Below, piece after piece: positions 22,446 to 34,373 of a stretch of DNA of 64,000 nucleotides (positions are counted from its first letter, which is position 1; each line of letters opens with the position of its first letter). Origin of the DNA: Bubalus kerabau (Eukaryota; Chordata; Mammalia; Artiodactyla; Bovidae); contig NC_073628.1 of NCBI RefSeq assembly GCF_029407905.1, positions 63,992,501 to 64,056,500 of the forward strand. Direction: 5' to 3'. The notes beneath the pieces are model-generated. The model searched no databases. It was not told where the DNA came from and worked only from the letters and a program-made list of their open reading frames with translations. The position numbers and the translations under genes were made by a program.

Positions 22446-24074
22446 ATGTTTTTTTAAATTTCTATTTTATTGAAATATAGTTAGTTTACAATTTGGTGTT
22501 AGTTTCTGGTGTACAGCAAAGTGATTCACTTTTGCATATGTAATAGTTCACATCTGCTAATCCCAAACTCCCTATCACTCCCTCAGTGCCCTCCCACTGG
22601 GCAACCACAAGCCTGTTTTGTATGTCTGTGAATCTGTTTCAATTTTGTAGAGAAGTTCATTTGTGTCATGTTTTAGATTTCACATATAAGTGATATCATA
22701 TGGCATTTGTTTTTCTGTTTCTTGATTACTTTTGTTAGTATGGAAATCTCTAGGTCTATCCATGTTACTGCTAATGGCATTATTTTTATAGCTGAGTATT
22801 ATTCAGTTGTGTATATGTTTCACAAATTCTTTATCCACTTATTGATTGATGGGCATTTAGGTTGTTACCATGTCTTGACTATCGTAAATCATGCTGTTGT
22901 GAACATAGGAGTGCAGGTATCTTTACAATTTATAATTTTGACTAGGTATATGCCCAGAAGAGGGATTGCTGGATCATATGGTAACTCTAACCTCCACACT
23001 GTTTTCCAGAGTGGCTATACCAAGTTATATTCTCACCAACAGTGCAGGAAGGTTCAATTTCCTCCACACCTCTCCAAAATTTTTTATTTGTAAACTTTTT
23101 AATGAAGGCCATCTGAATGGTTTGAGGTGGTAACATATTGCGGTTTTGATTGCCTTTCTCAAGTAATTAACAGTATTGAACATCTTTGCATGTTCCTATT
23201 GGCCATCTGTATGTCTTCTTAGGAGAAATTTCTATTTAGATCTTTGCCCATTTATTCATTGGATTGTTTTTGTTGTGGAGTTGTATGAACTATTTGTATG
23301 TTTTGGAAATTAAGCACTTTGCCACATTATTTGGAAATATTTTCTCCCATTTCATAGCATTTCTTCTCCTTTTATTTAGGGTTTCCTTTTCAGTGCAAAA
23401 GATTATAAGTTTGATTAGGTTCTATTTATTTATTTTTGCTATTATATCTCTTGGCTTGAGAGACAGCCCTAAAAAAAACATCAGGACAATTTATGTCAGA
23501 TAATATTTTGCCTATAATGTCTTCTATGAGTTTTCTGGTGTCATGTCTTAAATTTTAGTTTGTAAGCCACTTTGAGTTTATTTTTGTGTATGGTGTGAGA
23601 GTGTGTTCTAACTTCATTAATCTACATGTTGCTGTCCAACTTTCCCAAAACCACTTACTGGAGAGACCATTTCCCATTGTATCTACTTGCCTTCTTTGTC
23701 AAAGATTAATCAACCATAGGTGTGTGGGTTTATTTCTGGGCCCCCTATTTTGTCCCATTGATTCATATATTTGTTTTGTGTCAACACTATGCTGTTTGGT
23801 TACTTAGCTTTATGTATTGTCTGAAGTCTGGAGGGTTATACCTCCTACTTTGTTCCTTTTACTCAGGATTGCTTTAGCAATTCTGGATCTTTCATGGTTC
23901 CAATAAATTTTAGGGTTATATTTTCTAGTTCTGTAAAAAATGTCATGGATAATTTGATAGAGATCAATTAAATCTGTAGAGCGCTCTGGGTGGTAGTATG
24001 GCAATCTCAACAATATTAATTCTTCCAATCCAAGAGCATAGGATATCTTTTCATTTATTTCAGTCATCTTCACT
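22446..24074 (-). mobile_element. Older ruminant L1: 3' UTR and ORF2 C-terminal half
   Basis: Begins with antisense 3' UTR ('ttgaaatatagttagtttac', 'cagcaaagtgattcac') and proceeds through ORF2 ('ggattgctggatcatatggt' antisense). Stop codons are frequent. An 87-codon minus frame (23810-24073) is ORF2 remnant (KMTEINEKIS at its start; RIAKAILSKRNKVGGITL inside). Interrupted at 24075 by a Bov-tA. Confidence 0.9.
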
Positions 24075-24075
24075 T

Positions 24076-24288
24076 TCCTTTGAAAGTGAAAGCGAAGGTG
24101 TTATTTGCTCAGTTGTGTCCAACTCAACTGTACCAAGCCAGGCTCTTCTGTCCATGGAATATTCCAGGTAAGAATACTGGAGTGGGTTGCCATTTCCTTC
24201 CCCAGGGGATCTTCCTGACCCAGGGATCAAACCTGGGTCTCCCACATTGCAGGCAGATTCTTTGCTGTTTGAGCCATCAGGGAAGCCC
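24076..24288 (-). mobile_element. Bov-tA SINE inside L1 ORF2
   Basis: Antisense full-length copy with 'tttgctcagttgtgtccaac' and ending 'gagccatcagggaagccc'. Flanks 'tcactttccttt' and 'tcagtttccgtt' may be an eroded target duplication. Confidence 0.92.
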
Positions 24289-24730
24289 TCAGTTTCCGTT
24301 TTTAATATTTTATAGCTCTCAGCATATAAGTCTTTCACCTCTTTGGTCATACTTATTCCTAAGTATTTTTTAATGCAATTTTAAAAGGCTTTTTTTTTTT
24401 TTTTTTAATTCACTTTCCAATACTTCATTTCCAGTGTAAATAAACATAACGAATTTCTGAATGTTATTCTTGTACCCTGCTACGTTGTTGAATTAACAGT
24501 TCTACTAGTTTTGTGTGAAGTCTTTGAACTCTATATATAGTACTATGTCCCATGCATGAAATGAGAATTTATTCTTCCTTTCCAATTTGGATGCATTTTA
24601 TTTCTTTTTCTTGTCTGATTGCTGTGGCTATGATTTATGATGTATGTTGAATAGAAGTGATAAGAGTGGGCATCCCTGCTTCTGTTCCAGATTCCAGTAT
24701 TGGGTTGATGGTGAGTTTGTCATAAATAGC
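24289..24730 (-). mobile_element. Older L1, ORF2 continued (RT region)
   Basis: Antisense ORF2 text continues ('agtctttcacctctttggtc', 'gctacgttgttgaattaac', 'agagtgggcatccctgc') and ends at 'gtcataaatagc'. What follows is not adjacent ORF2, so several kilobases between this and the 5' UTR are missing or replaced. Confidence 0.85.
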
Positions 24731-24800
24731 TTTTTTTTTTTTTTCCTGGTCATGCTGTGTAGCATGTGGAATCTTATTCCCCTGACCAGGGAGAGGGCAC
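24731..24800 (-). mobile_element. CHR-2-like SINE fragment
   Basis: T13 followed by 'ctggtcatgctgtgtagcat' and 'ccctgaccagggagag', the antisense 3' half of a cetartiodactyl CHR-2-type tRNA-Glu SINE. Confidence 0.5.
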
Positions 24801-25525
24801 AAATCTCTACCCCGCTTCCTAAGTCATGTAGCTCCAGGGATCAGCTTGGGTTTAAGTCACACCTGCATTGATGGCACTCGCACACTTCCAGAACTTCTAG
24901 AAGAAACACCACAGCTGCTGGAAGCACACTGAGAAAGGGGTTGCTCTGGCAGGGCCCACCCTCCTCTCACATGCCACTTTACTTCTGTGCTGGGCCCAGG
25001 CTTCTTCTGTGTATGCCCCTTGGTTCAGCCCCTCCAGGCTGTCTCCATGCAGCCCACGTCAGCCCTCTCTCAAGGTCTGTCCTCTGAAGCCCAGGTTTCA
25101 GCACCCGGCCCCTGTACACACAGTGGATGTGGGTCTTGGAAGGGTAGAGAGGTGGTACCAGCTCTCTGTGCAGGGCTCTCTGTGTTCTGCTGACTACAGA
25201 CCATCTGCTGCATGTTCCTCTGAGCCTTTGAAGCTCTTTTTCTGTCATGGCTTCTCTCCTAATGAGAGAAAGGGCTTCCCAAGGTAAGGGAACCTTTCCT
25301 CTTTCACAGTTGCTTCCCAGGGGTTTAGGACATGTCCTGATTTTTTTTTTCTCTTTTGTCTTAATTCAGTTACATGGAGACCTTTCTTGCAGTTTTGGCT
25401 GTCTGAGATCTACCAGCATTCAGTAGATATTCTGTGAGGATTTTTCCACATGTAGATGGTCTTTTTGATCTATTTATGAGTGGGGGGCGTAGGTTCCACA
25501 TCTGTCTATTTCACCATCTTGAGTG
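24801..25525 (-). mobile_element. Older L1 5'-UTR region
   Basis: GC-richer than its surroundings, it ends in 'atgagtggggggcgtagg' and 'tcaccatcttgag', the antisense start of a ruminant L1. Frames of 68-92 codons on both strands in 24979-25287 are chance frames in GC-rich UTR. It is probably the 5' end of the L1 whose 3' end is at 22446. Confidence 0.65.
25510..25523 (-). promoter_or_regulatory. YY1-like motif at L1 5' end
   Basis: Minus-strand 'ctcaagatggtga' lies at the very start of the L1 5' UTR. A CAAGATGG core at this place is bound by YY1 in human L1 and directs the transcription start. Function here is inferred. Confidence 0.4.
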
Positions 25526-25539
25526 GAATGACCCATATT

Positions 25540-25893
25540 TTGTATTATGGCCTGAATGACTGTGTCCTTGAAAAATTCATATGTCAGAGTCATTATGTAC
25601 AATTTGATGGTGTTAGAAGAAGTGGCCTTTAAGAGGTGCTTAGATCATGAGGACGGAACCCTTGTGAATGTTACAAGAGAGATTCCACAGAACACCCTGG
25701 ATCCTTCCATCCTGTGGGAATGCCAGAAGTCTTCAGTCCAGAAGAGGGTCTTGATCCAGCGTTGTTCATATTCTGCTCTCAGACATTCAGCATCCAGAAC
25801 AGGGAACAGTATGTATCCACTGGATTTTTTTTTCCCCCATCAGTTTGTGATATTTTGTTATAGCAGGATGGACAAACTAAGGTATTTTGATAT
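25540..25893 (+). mobile_element. ERVL-MaLR LTR
   Basis: Starts 'attatggcctgaatgactgt', has 'gatggtgttagaagaagtgg', 'aggtgcttagatcatgagg', and ends 'atattttgttatagcagg' plus 'gacaaactaagg', the layout of MST/MLT1-class solo LTRs. No internal sequence. A 113-codon frame across it is not a gene. Confidence 0.75.
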
Positions 25894-26004
25894 CTGAAGT
25901 TGTCATTTTATTCATAATTCATTGATATGTGTTATCAGTGTAAGGTAAATGGCACACTTTCTTTATATAGATATTTTCATTTAGTAACAAGCTAAATTCT
26001 TGCT

Positions 26005-26273
26005 GCTGCTGCTGCTGCTAAGTCACTTCAGTCGTGTCCAACTCTGTGCGACCCCACAGACGGCAGCCCACCAGGCTCCCCCATCCCTGGGATTCTCCAG
26101 GCAAGAACACTGGAGTGGGTTGCCATTTCCTTCTCCAATGCGTGAAAGTGAAAAGTGAAAGGGAAGTCGTGTCCAACTCTTATCGAGCCCCATGGACTGC
26201 AGCCTACCAGGCTCCTCCATCCATGGGATTTTCCAGGCAAGAGTACTGGAGTGGGGCGCCATTGCCTTCTCCA
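26005..26273 (-). mobile_element. Bov-A2 SINE, full dimer
   Basis: (GCT)n start, two units. Flanked by aaattcttgct at 25994-26004 and 26274-26284, a perfect 11-bp target duplication. Confidence 0.96.
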
Positions 26274-26284
26274 AAATTCTTGCT

Positions 26285-27050
26285 ATCACTATTAAATACT
26301 GATTTTATGCTCCCAAATTCTGTAAGCTTAATTATCTACTTTATAAACATATTAACTATAAGTGCAATAATTATTACATTTCATGGCAAGCCCCATAGAT
26401 TTTTAGATGTATCACAAGACATTCTCAATGATGTTCATTAATCTAGAAATTTCCTTATGAGCCACATTCTTGAATAGAATAAGCTGCATCCTAGTTTTTA
26501 TAGAAAGATGTAGATTTAAATGCTAGTTTCTGCTGATGTCTAAATGATTTAACAATATTATTTACATTTAAAAGTTTATTTGATTTAAAACTAGCTACAA
26601 TAGTTTTATTGCTAATATTAAAGCCTGATTAAAGTCTGATTAAATACATCACAACTGGTGACTTTAAAAGTAGCCTAAAATTGTATTCAGAAATAAATAT
26701 GTAAGAATATAATACAAATAATAAATGGAAATAAAATATAAAATTAAACATTTATTCAGAATATTTATATACATATATATGTATGTATATCTGAAGTTGA
26801 TTTATCATTATTTATATTGTAGATCATTAATAGATTCTATTTGTAATACATGTACTAGACAAGTTAACATTATACAAAATAAAGTATTTAAGAATATTTT
26901 TAAGTTTATTTTGTATTTTTTTCATTTTGATTCAAACTCTGAAACTTTGGATACCTATGGAGTCCATGATTCATCTGTTAACTGATAATTTATATAATTT
27001 GTAAAAAGTGTGACAATATAAGCCTCTCCTGCAACATTTTTCATAAAAAT
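26285..27050. other. Unannotated AT-rich stretch
   Basis: No recognisable element. TA-rich near 26765-26790. Confidence 0.45.
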
Positions 27051-27549
27051 AGAACAAACACTCCTAAATTATGTTGGAGTCACAAAAGATCCCAAATGGC
27101 CAAAGCAATCTTGAGAATGAAGAACAGAGCTTGAAGCATCAAACTCCCTGATTTTAAACTATATTATAAGGCTACGGTTAAAAAAAAATAATATTCTACT
27201 GATATAGAAACAGATACACAGATCAATGGAGCAGAATGAGAGCCCAGAAATAAACCCATGAATATGTGGTACATTAATTTATGACAAAGGAAGCAAGAAC
27301 ATACAGTGGAGAAAGGACAGTCTCTCCAATAAATGGTGCTTGCACAAAAGGGCACCCACATGCCAAAGAATAAATAAGTATCACTATCTTATACCGTATA
27401 CCAAGCCAACTCAAAATGCTTTAAAAACCTGAATGTAAGATCAGAAACCATAAAATTCTAGAAGTTTAACCTCACTCTTGGCAATACATTTTTGAACCTC
27501 ATTCCAAAGCAACAGAAGCAAAAAAATAAATAATACAACAGCAAACTAA
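27051..27549 (+). mobile_element. Older L1, ORF2 3' part (left piece)
   Basis: Sense ORF2 text: 'atggccaaagcaatcttgag', 'gatcaatggagcagaatgag', 'ccaataaatggtgcttg', 'gaaaccataaaattctag'. Full of stops. Split by a Bov-tA at 27550. Confidence 0.9.
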
Positions 27550-27772
27550 GTGGGCTTCACAGGTGCTTCAGTAGTAAAGAATCTGCCTGCCAGTGCAGGA
27601 CGTGCAGGAGACACAGCTTCAGTTCTTGAGTTGGGAAGATCCCTGGAAGAGGACATGGCAACTTACTCCAGTATTCTTGCCTGAAAAATTCCATGGACAG
27701 AGAAGCCTAGTGGGTTACAGTCCATAGGATTGCAAAGAGTCAGACACAACTGAAGTGACTTAACACGCACAT
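27550..27772 (+). mobile_element. Bov-tA SINE
   Basis: Head 'gtgggcttcacaggtgcttc', tail 'gacttaacacgcacat'. A 10-bp internal duplication around 'gtgcaggacgtgcagg' lies near the B-box. Flanked by caaactaa at 27542-27549 and 27773-27780. Confidence 0.93.
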
Positions 27773-28525
27773 CAAACTAAAAACTTCTTCAAAACCAAGA
27801 AAACCTTCAAGAACAACAAAAAAAACCTCCTGAAAGGGATAGGATACTTGCAGATCATGTATCCAATAAGGAATTAATGTAAACTATATAAAGAATTTAT
27901 GCAACTCAATATCAAAAAACAAGCAATCTCATTTTTTAAAAAATGAGCAGAGGACATAAAAAGACATTTTTCCAAAGAAGATACACAGATGGTCAAACAG
28001 GCACATAAAAAGATGCTCAATACTACTGATCCTCAGGTAAATGCAAGTCAAAACCTCAATGAGTATGACCTGGCAACTCTCAGAAGGGTTATTATCAAAA
28101 AGACAAACAATGACAAGTGTTGGCCAAGAGGTGATGAAAAGGCAACACTTCCACAATTTTGGTGGGAATGTAAATTGGTGCAGCCACTATGGAAAGCAGT
28201 ATGGAGTTTTCTCACAAAAATAGGACTGCCATATGATCCAGCAATTTCACTCCTGGGTATTTATCTGAAGAAAATAAAAGCACTAATTCAAAAAATATAT
28301 GTATACCCTACTATACTTAAAATAAATAACCAGCCAACAAGGATCTTCTGTATAGCACAGGGAACTCTGTTCTATATTCTGTAATAACCTACATGGGAAA
28401 AGAATTTGAAACAGAATAGGTACATATATATACATATACAACTGAATCACCTTGCTGTACACCTGAAAGTAACACCACATGATTTATCAACTATGCTTCA
28501 ATATAAAAACAAACTTAAAAATTGA
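27773..28525 (+). mobile_element. Older L1, ORF2 end and 3' UTR (right piece)
   Basis: Continues ORF2: a 131-codon plus frame (27989-28384) encodes the end of ORF2p with WWECKLVQPLWKAVWSFL and LPYDPAISLLGIY, then the 3' UTR of the older class ('tctgtatagcacagggaact', 'ccttgctgtacacctgaaag'), ending in an A-rich region near 28520. Confidence 0.9.
27989..28384 (+). pseudogene. L1 ORF2p C-terminal remnant
   Basis: About 131 codons from the last part of ORF2p. Of the cysteine-rich motif only the last Cys (in WWECK) and part of the surroundings are intact: the expected CWRGC is CWPRG and the expected His codon reads Gln ('caatttt'). The remainder reads into 3' UTR. Dead copy. Confidence 0.85.
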
Positions 28526-28539
28526 AGAACAATATAGAC

Positions 28540-28642
28540 ATATATGAACCCTTTTGTTCATTGCAAAATTATTTACAATAACCAAAATATGGAAACAATG
28601 TTAAGTGTCCATTGACAGAGGAATGGATAAAGTGTAACACAC
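28540..28642 (+). mobile_element. Second old L1, ORF2 C-terminal piece
   Basis: 'tatttacaataaccaaaata' and 'gtccattgacagaggaatgg' are the end of L1 ORF2 in sense. It follows another L1's poly(A) region, so it is a separate element. It resumes at 28915. Confidence 0.75.
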
Positions 28643-28909
28643 ACACTAATGTTGAAGTTGAAACTCCAATACTTTGGCCACCTGATGCAAAGAGGTGACT
28701 CATTAGAAAAGACCCTGATGCTGGGAAAGATTGAGGGCAGGAGGAGAAGGGGACGACAAAGGATGAGATGATTGAATGGCATAATTGACTTGATGGACAT
28801 GAGTTTAGGTGGACTCGGAATTGGTGACGGATAGGGAGGCCTGGTGTGCTGCAGTTCATGGGGTTGTAAAGAGTCGGACACGACTGAGCAACTGAACTGA
28901 ACTGAACTG
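28643..28909 (+). mobile_element. BovB LINE 3' UTR, (AACTG)n-tail lineage
   Basis: Sense 3' end beginning 'taatgttgaagttgaaactc', ending in three AACTG units. Diagnostic 'ggaattggtgacgg' fits the first lineage. Inserted in a CA-rich spot of the older L1; short 'acacacac' repeats on both sides are too simple to prove a duplication. Confidence 0.94.
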
Positions 28910-29021
28910 AATACACACACATGTGCACACACACACATGCATACTACTCAGTCATGAAAAAATGATGAAGTATTGTCATTTTCAACAGCATTTATGGATA
29001 TTATGCTAAGTGAAATATCAG
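28910..29021 (+). mobile_element. Second old L1, continued
   Basis: 'atactactcagtcatgaaaa', 'tatggatattatgctaagtg' continue the L1 after the BovB. Precedes a Bov-tA. Confidence 0.75.
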
Positions 29022-29237
29022 ATGAAGTGAAATGAAGTGAAATGTTAGTTGCTCAGTCGTGTCCAACTCTTTGTGACCCCATGGACTGTTACCTGCCAGG
29101 CTTCTCTGTCCATCGAAACCTCCAGGCAAGAATGCTGGAGTGATTTGCCATTCCCTTCTCCAGGCTATCTTCCTGACCCAAGAATTGAACCTGGGTCTCC
29201 TGCATTGCAGGCAGATCCTTTACCAACTGATCCACTA
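29022..29237 (-). mobile_element. Bov-tA SINE inside old L1
   Basis: Antisense copy from 'gaagtgaaatgttagttgct' to 'ccaactgatccactat'. Its 3' tail region carries a repeated 'gaagtgaaat'. Confidence 0.92.
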
Positions 29238-29514
29238 TAAAGATAAATACTGTATGATTTCATTTCCATGTAAAATATAAACACAAAACAAATAAATCAA
29301 GACAGAACTGATAGATACAGAGAACAGATTGTTTCTTGATAGAGAAGAGGGAGGTTGGAGGTTGGGCAAATGGGTGAAGGGGGTCAGTTTTATGGTGACA
29401 AATGGTAACAGGACTTCACATGTGATATATTTCACAGTGTATGCAAATGTAAAATTACTTGTTATTATCTGAAACTATTAATAACAAAATGGTATATATC
29501 AATTATGCTTTTGA
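29238..29514 (+). mobile_element. Second old L1, 3' UTR
   Basis: Resumes with 'aaagataaatactgtatgat', then a purine-rich stretch and 'ttcacagtgtatgcaaatg', ending 'caattatgcttttgaaaaat', typical of old L1 3' ends. Confidence 0.7.
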
Positions 29515-30027
29515 AAAATTATAGCATATAAAATTATATATATATATATAAATGTATAATCTCTATAGTAACCTAGCTAGCATATCTAAAGATTGAGATA
29601 ATAAAAATTTAAGGGGACTGTAAAGAAGTTCAGTCAGTCTAATATTAAGTACATTATACATATAGTCATAGTTACTATATGAGAATAGATAATAGCAAGC
29701 AATAAGATAAAAATATTTTGGTGCAATAGGAATTAAATTTTAAAAATTCTTCCAAAGATCTTAAGGTAAATATTAGGACAATTTTTCTTTTAAATCAGCC
29801 AGATACCTAAGATACATAATATTGCTCTGGATGTCAAATATGAAATTGTTAAATATTATGTTTAATACATTTCACAATTTTATAAATTGACTTTATTAAA
29901 TACAATTATGGCTTTGAGTATTATTTCCATAGTATTTATAAATATTAGAATGCAATTTATTTAAATTATACAAAATTTATATATTTTTCTAAGGTTTTAA
30001 CATCTTTACATCTTGAGTATTGAAATA
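29515..30027. other. Unannotated, very AT-rich
   Basis: Contains a short (TA)n at ~29535-29550. No recognisable element. Confidence 0.45.
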
Positions 30028-30040
30028 ATAAAATCAGAAA

Positions 30041-30222
30041 GGCCTTCCCTCGTGGCTTAGATGGTAAACAATCTACCTGCAATGTGGGACACCCAGGTTT
30101 GATCCCTGGGTTGGAAACATCCCCTTGAGAAGGGAAAGGCAACTCACTCAGGAGCCTGGAGAGCTGAAATCCATGAGAGTCTCAAAGAGTCGGACATGAC
30201 AGAGTGACTAACACACACACAC
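30041..30222 (+). mobile_element. Bov-tA SINE with internal deletion
   Basis: Head 'ggccttccctcgtggcttag'; the BovB half lacks the stretch between 'caactcactc' and 'aggagcctgg'. Tail (AC)n. Flanked by ataaaatcagaaa at 30028-30040 and 30223-30235, a perfect 13-bp target duplication. Confidence 0.95.
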
Positions 30223-30355
30223 ATAAAATCAGAAAATGAAACCAAATAAAATAAAAACTAGTAACATACTGAAAAATTAATTACCAGTTATTTCAAATAT
30301 ATGTGTATTATATGTACAAATATATATTATCATATATATCATATATGTACTATAA

Positions 30356-31021
30356 CTGCTGTTACTGTTCAGTCACTAAGTCATGCCTGACTCTTTGTGA
30401 TCCCATGGACTGTAGCATGCCAGGCTTCCTTGTTCTCCACTGTCTCCCAGATTCTGCCCAAATTCATGTCCACTGAGTCAATGATACCATCCAACAGTCT
30501 CATCACCTGTCATCCCCTTGTCCTCCTGCCCTCAATCTTTCCCAACATCAGGGTCTCTTCCAATGAGTCAGCTCTTGGCATCAGGTGGGTGGAAAAGTAT
30601 TGGAACTTCAGCATCAGTCCTTCCAATGAATATTCAGAGTTGGTTTCCTTTAGGATTGATGGGTTTGACGTCCTTGTTGTCCAAGGGGTTCTCAAGAGTC
30701 TTCAACAGTACCACAGTTTGAAAGCGTCAGTTCTTTGGGGCTCAGCCTTCTTTACAGTTCTCACATTAAATCATGACTACTGGAAAAAACCATAGCTTTG
30801 ATTATATGCACCTTTGTCAGCAAAATGATGTCTCTGCTTTTCAGTTTGCTATGTTTATCATAACTTTTCTTCCAAGGAACAAGCTTCTTTTAATTTCATG
30901 GCTGTAGTCACCATCTGTGGTGATTTTAGAGCACAATAAAATAAAGCCTGTTACTTTTTCCATTTTTCCCCTTCTATTTGTCATGAAGTGATGGGACTGG
31001 ATACCATGAACTTAGTTTTTT
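30356..31021 (-). mobile_element. BovB LINE 3' part, split by a 7-kb L1
   Basis: Antisense BovB beginning 'tgctgttactgttcagtcac' with the 3' UTR and C-terminal coding sequence, reaching 'accatgaacttag'. The continuing BovB text ('aatgttgagttttaaacc') is found at 38058, beyond the L1, with no BovB bases evidently lost. Confidence 0.93.
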
Positions 31022-31741
31022 AATTTAAATTTTTTGTTGTTTGTTTTGTTTTTTATTTACTTATCTTTTCAATGCTTAATTTATTTTAATTGGAGGAAAA
31101 TTGCTTTACAATACTGTGATGGTTTTTGCCATACATCTACATGAATTGGCCACAAGTATACATATGCCCCCCATCCTGAGCCCTCCTTCCACCTTCCTCC
31201 CCACCCTATCCCTCTGAGTTGTTGCAGAGCACTGGCTTTGGGTGTCCTTTTTCATGCATCAAACTTGCACTGGTCATCTATTTTACTTCAGGTAAAGTAC
31301 ATGTTCAGTGCTAGTCTCTCAAGTCATCCCACCCTCATCTTCTCCCACTGAATCCAAAAGTCTGTTCTTTACATCTGTATCTCCTTTGCTGTGCTGTAGA
31401 ATCAAGGGTAACATCTTTCTAAATTCCATATGTATGTGTTAACACACAGGTTTTGTCTTTCTCTTCCTGACTTACTTCACTCTGTATAAAAGGCTCCAGG
31501 TTCATCCACCTCATTAGAACTGACTCAAATGCATTCCTGTTTATAGAGGAGTGATATTTCATGGTGTATATGTATCACAACTTCCTTATCCATTCATCTG
31601 CCAATTGACATATAGGTTGCTTCCATGTCCTACTTATTATAAATAGTGCTGCAATGAACTTTGGGATATGTGTGTCTCTTTCGATTCTGGTTTCCTTGGG
31701 GCATATGCCCAGCAGTGGGATTGCTGAGTTGTATGGCAGTT

Positions 31742-33994
31742 CTATTGCCATATTGTCTTGATGACTATAGCTTTGCAGTATAGCCTGGAGTCAGAAATGT
31801 TGATTCCTCCTGTTCCATTCTTATTTCTGAAGATTGCTTTGGCTATTTGGGGTGTTTTGTATTTCCATACAAATTGTGCAATTATATGTCCAAATTCTGT
31901 GAAAAATACCATTGGTAGTTTGATAAGGATTGTATTGAATCTATAGATCGCTTTGGGTAGCATACTCATTTCATTATATTGATTCTTCCAATCCAAGGAC
32001 CTGGTATATTTCTCCATTTATTTGTTCCATCTTTGATTTCTTTCATCAGGGTTTTATGGTTTTCTGTATACACATCTTTTGATTCTTTAGGTAAATTTAT
32101 TCCTAAATATTTTATTTTTTCATTGCAATGGTAAATGAGATTGTTTCCTTAGTTTCTCTAAGTTTTCACTGTTAGTGTATAGGAATGCAAGGTATTTTTA
32201 AACGTATTAATTTGATATCGTGCAACTTTACTATATTCATTGATTAACTCTAGTAATTTTCTGGTGGCATCTTTAAGGTTTTCTATACAGAGGATTATGT
32301 CATCTGCAAACAGTGAGAGTTTTGCTTCTTCCTTTCCAATCTAGAGTCTTTTTATTTTTTTTTTTCTTCTCTGATGCTGAGAGTAGGACTTATAAAACTA
32401 TGGTTAATAGTAGTTATGAGAGTGGGCAGCTTTGTCTTGTTCCTGACTTTGGAGCAAATGCTTTCAATTTTTCACCACTGAGTATAATGTTTACTGTGGG
32501 TTTGTCATATATGGCTTTATTATGTTGAGTTATGCTCCTTCTATGCTTACTTTCTAGAGAGTTTTTATCACAAATGGTGTTGAATTTTGTCAAAGGCCTC
32601 CTCTGCATCTGTTGAAATAATCATATGATTATTATCTTTCAATTTCTTAACATGGTGTATCACATTGATTGATTTGCAAATATTGAAGGATCCTTGCATC
32701 CCTGGAATAAAGCCCACATGATCATGGTGTATGTTCTTGTTAATATATTGTTGGATTCTGTTTGCTAGAATTTTATTGAGGATTTTTATATCTATGTTCA
32801 TCAGTGATACTAGCCCATAATTTTCTTTTTTTGTGACGTCTTTGTCTGGTTTTGGTAACAGGGTGACAGGGGCCTCATAGAATAAGGTTGTATATTTTCC
32901 TTCCTCTGCAATTTTCTGGAAGAGTTTGAATAGGATAAGTGTTAGTGCTTGTCTAAATTGTTGGTAAAATTCACCTATGAAGCCATCTGGTCCAGGAATT
33001 TCCTTTGTGAAAGATTTTTTTTTATTGCAGTTTAGATTTCATGCTTGTGATTGGTCTGCTCAAATTTTCTATTTCTTCCTGGTTGCATTTTGAAAGGTTA
33101 TATTTTGCTAAGAATTTGTCCATTTCTTTCAAGTTCTCCATGTTATTGGCATACAGTTGATCATAGTAGTTGCTTACAATCATTTGTATTTTTGTGTTGT
33201 TGTAATTTCTCCATTTTCATTTCTAACTTTATTGATTTGAGTCTTCTCCTTTTTTTCTTGATAAGTCTGGCTAACAGCTTTTCTATTTTGTTTATCTTCT
33301 CAAAGAAACAGCTTTTGGTTTTATTAATTTTTGCTGTATTCTCCATTTCTTTTTTATTTATTTCTATTCTAATTTTTATCATTTCTTTCCTTCTACTAAC
33401 TTTGGGTTTTTTTGTTCTTTTTCTAATTGCTTTAGATGTAAAGTTATCTTGTTTATTTGATGTCTCTCTTGTTTCTTGAGCTTTCTTTTACAGAATCCCA
33501 TAGGTTTTGGATTGTCTGTTTTCATTATCATTTGTTTATATACATTTTTAAAAATAATTTTTTATTTATTCTGTGATCTGTTGGCTATTCAGGCACACGC
33601 TGTTTAGCCTCCATATGTTATGCTTTTTATAGCTCTTTTTTTTTTTTTTCCCAAAGCTGATATGTAATCTTACAGCATTGTATTCAGAAAAGATGCTTGA
33701 AATGGTTTCAGTCTTTCAAAATTTACCAAGGCTATATTTGTGACCCAGGAGGTAGTCTGTCCTGAAAAATGTTCTGTGTGTACTTGGGAAAAAGGTGAAA
33801 TTCATTGTTTTGGGGTGAAATGCCTTGTAGATATCAATTAGGTCTAATTGGTCCAATGTATCATTTAAAGCTTGTGTTTCTTTGACAATTTTCTGTCTGG
33901 ATAATCTGTCCATTGGTGTGAGTGGAGTATTAAAGTCCCCCACTATTATTGCATTACTGTCAATTTCCTCTTTAATAACTGTTAGCATTTGCAT
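31742..33994 (-). pseudogene. L1 ORF2 remnant: endonuclease end and RT, multiply broken
   Basis: Order on the minus strand. 33994-33716 encodes the end of the endonuclease domain, with GDFN (the catalytic Asp/Asn pair) and a degraded S/THRTFFRTDYLLGHK segment. 32801-32568 encodes ILNKILANRIQQYI and a VGFIPGMQG stretch of the RT fingers. 32608-32414 encodes GTRQSCPLS (expected GTRQGCPLS). The FADD catalytic box is legible at 32299-32310 on the minus strand. 32017-31742 encodes the thumb-side MLPKAIYRFN segment. Multiple frameshifts separate them and the cysteine-rich domain is deleted. Not functional. Confidence 0.9.
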
Positions 33995-34373
33995 TATATA
34001 CTAAGGTGCTCCTGTGTTGGGTGCATATATATTTATAATTGTTGTATCTTTTACTTGGATTGATTCACTGATCATTATGGACTGTCCTTCTTTGTTCTTA
34101 TAAAAATCTTTATTTTAAAGTCTGTCTTATCTGATATTAGTATTGCTTCTCCCATTTTATTTTGTTCTCCATTTGCATGAAGTATCTTTTTCCAGTCCCT
34201 TACTTTCAGTCTGTATGTGTCCCTAGGTTTGAGGTGGGTCTCTTGTAGACAGCATATATAGGGGTTTTGTTTTTGTATCCATTCAGCCAGTCTTTTCTTT
34301 GTCTTTTGGTTAGAACATTTAGCCCATTTACGTTAAAGGTAATTATTGATAAGTATGATCCCATTACCATTTA

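Noticed and set aside
24979..25287. GC-rich segment with overlapping frames as a CpG-island promoter or exon
   Set aside because: CpG is not abundant, and the segment ends in the L1 5' start text with the YY1-like site, so L1 5' UTR is the better reading.
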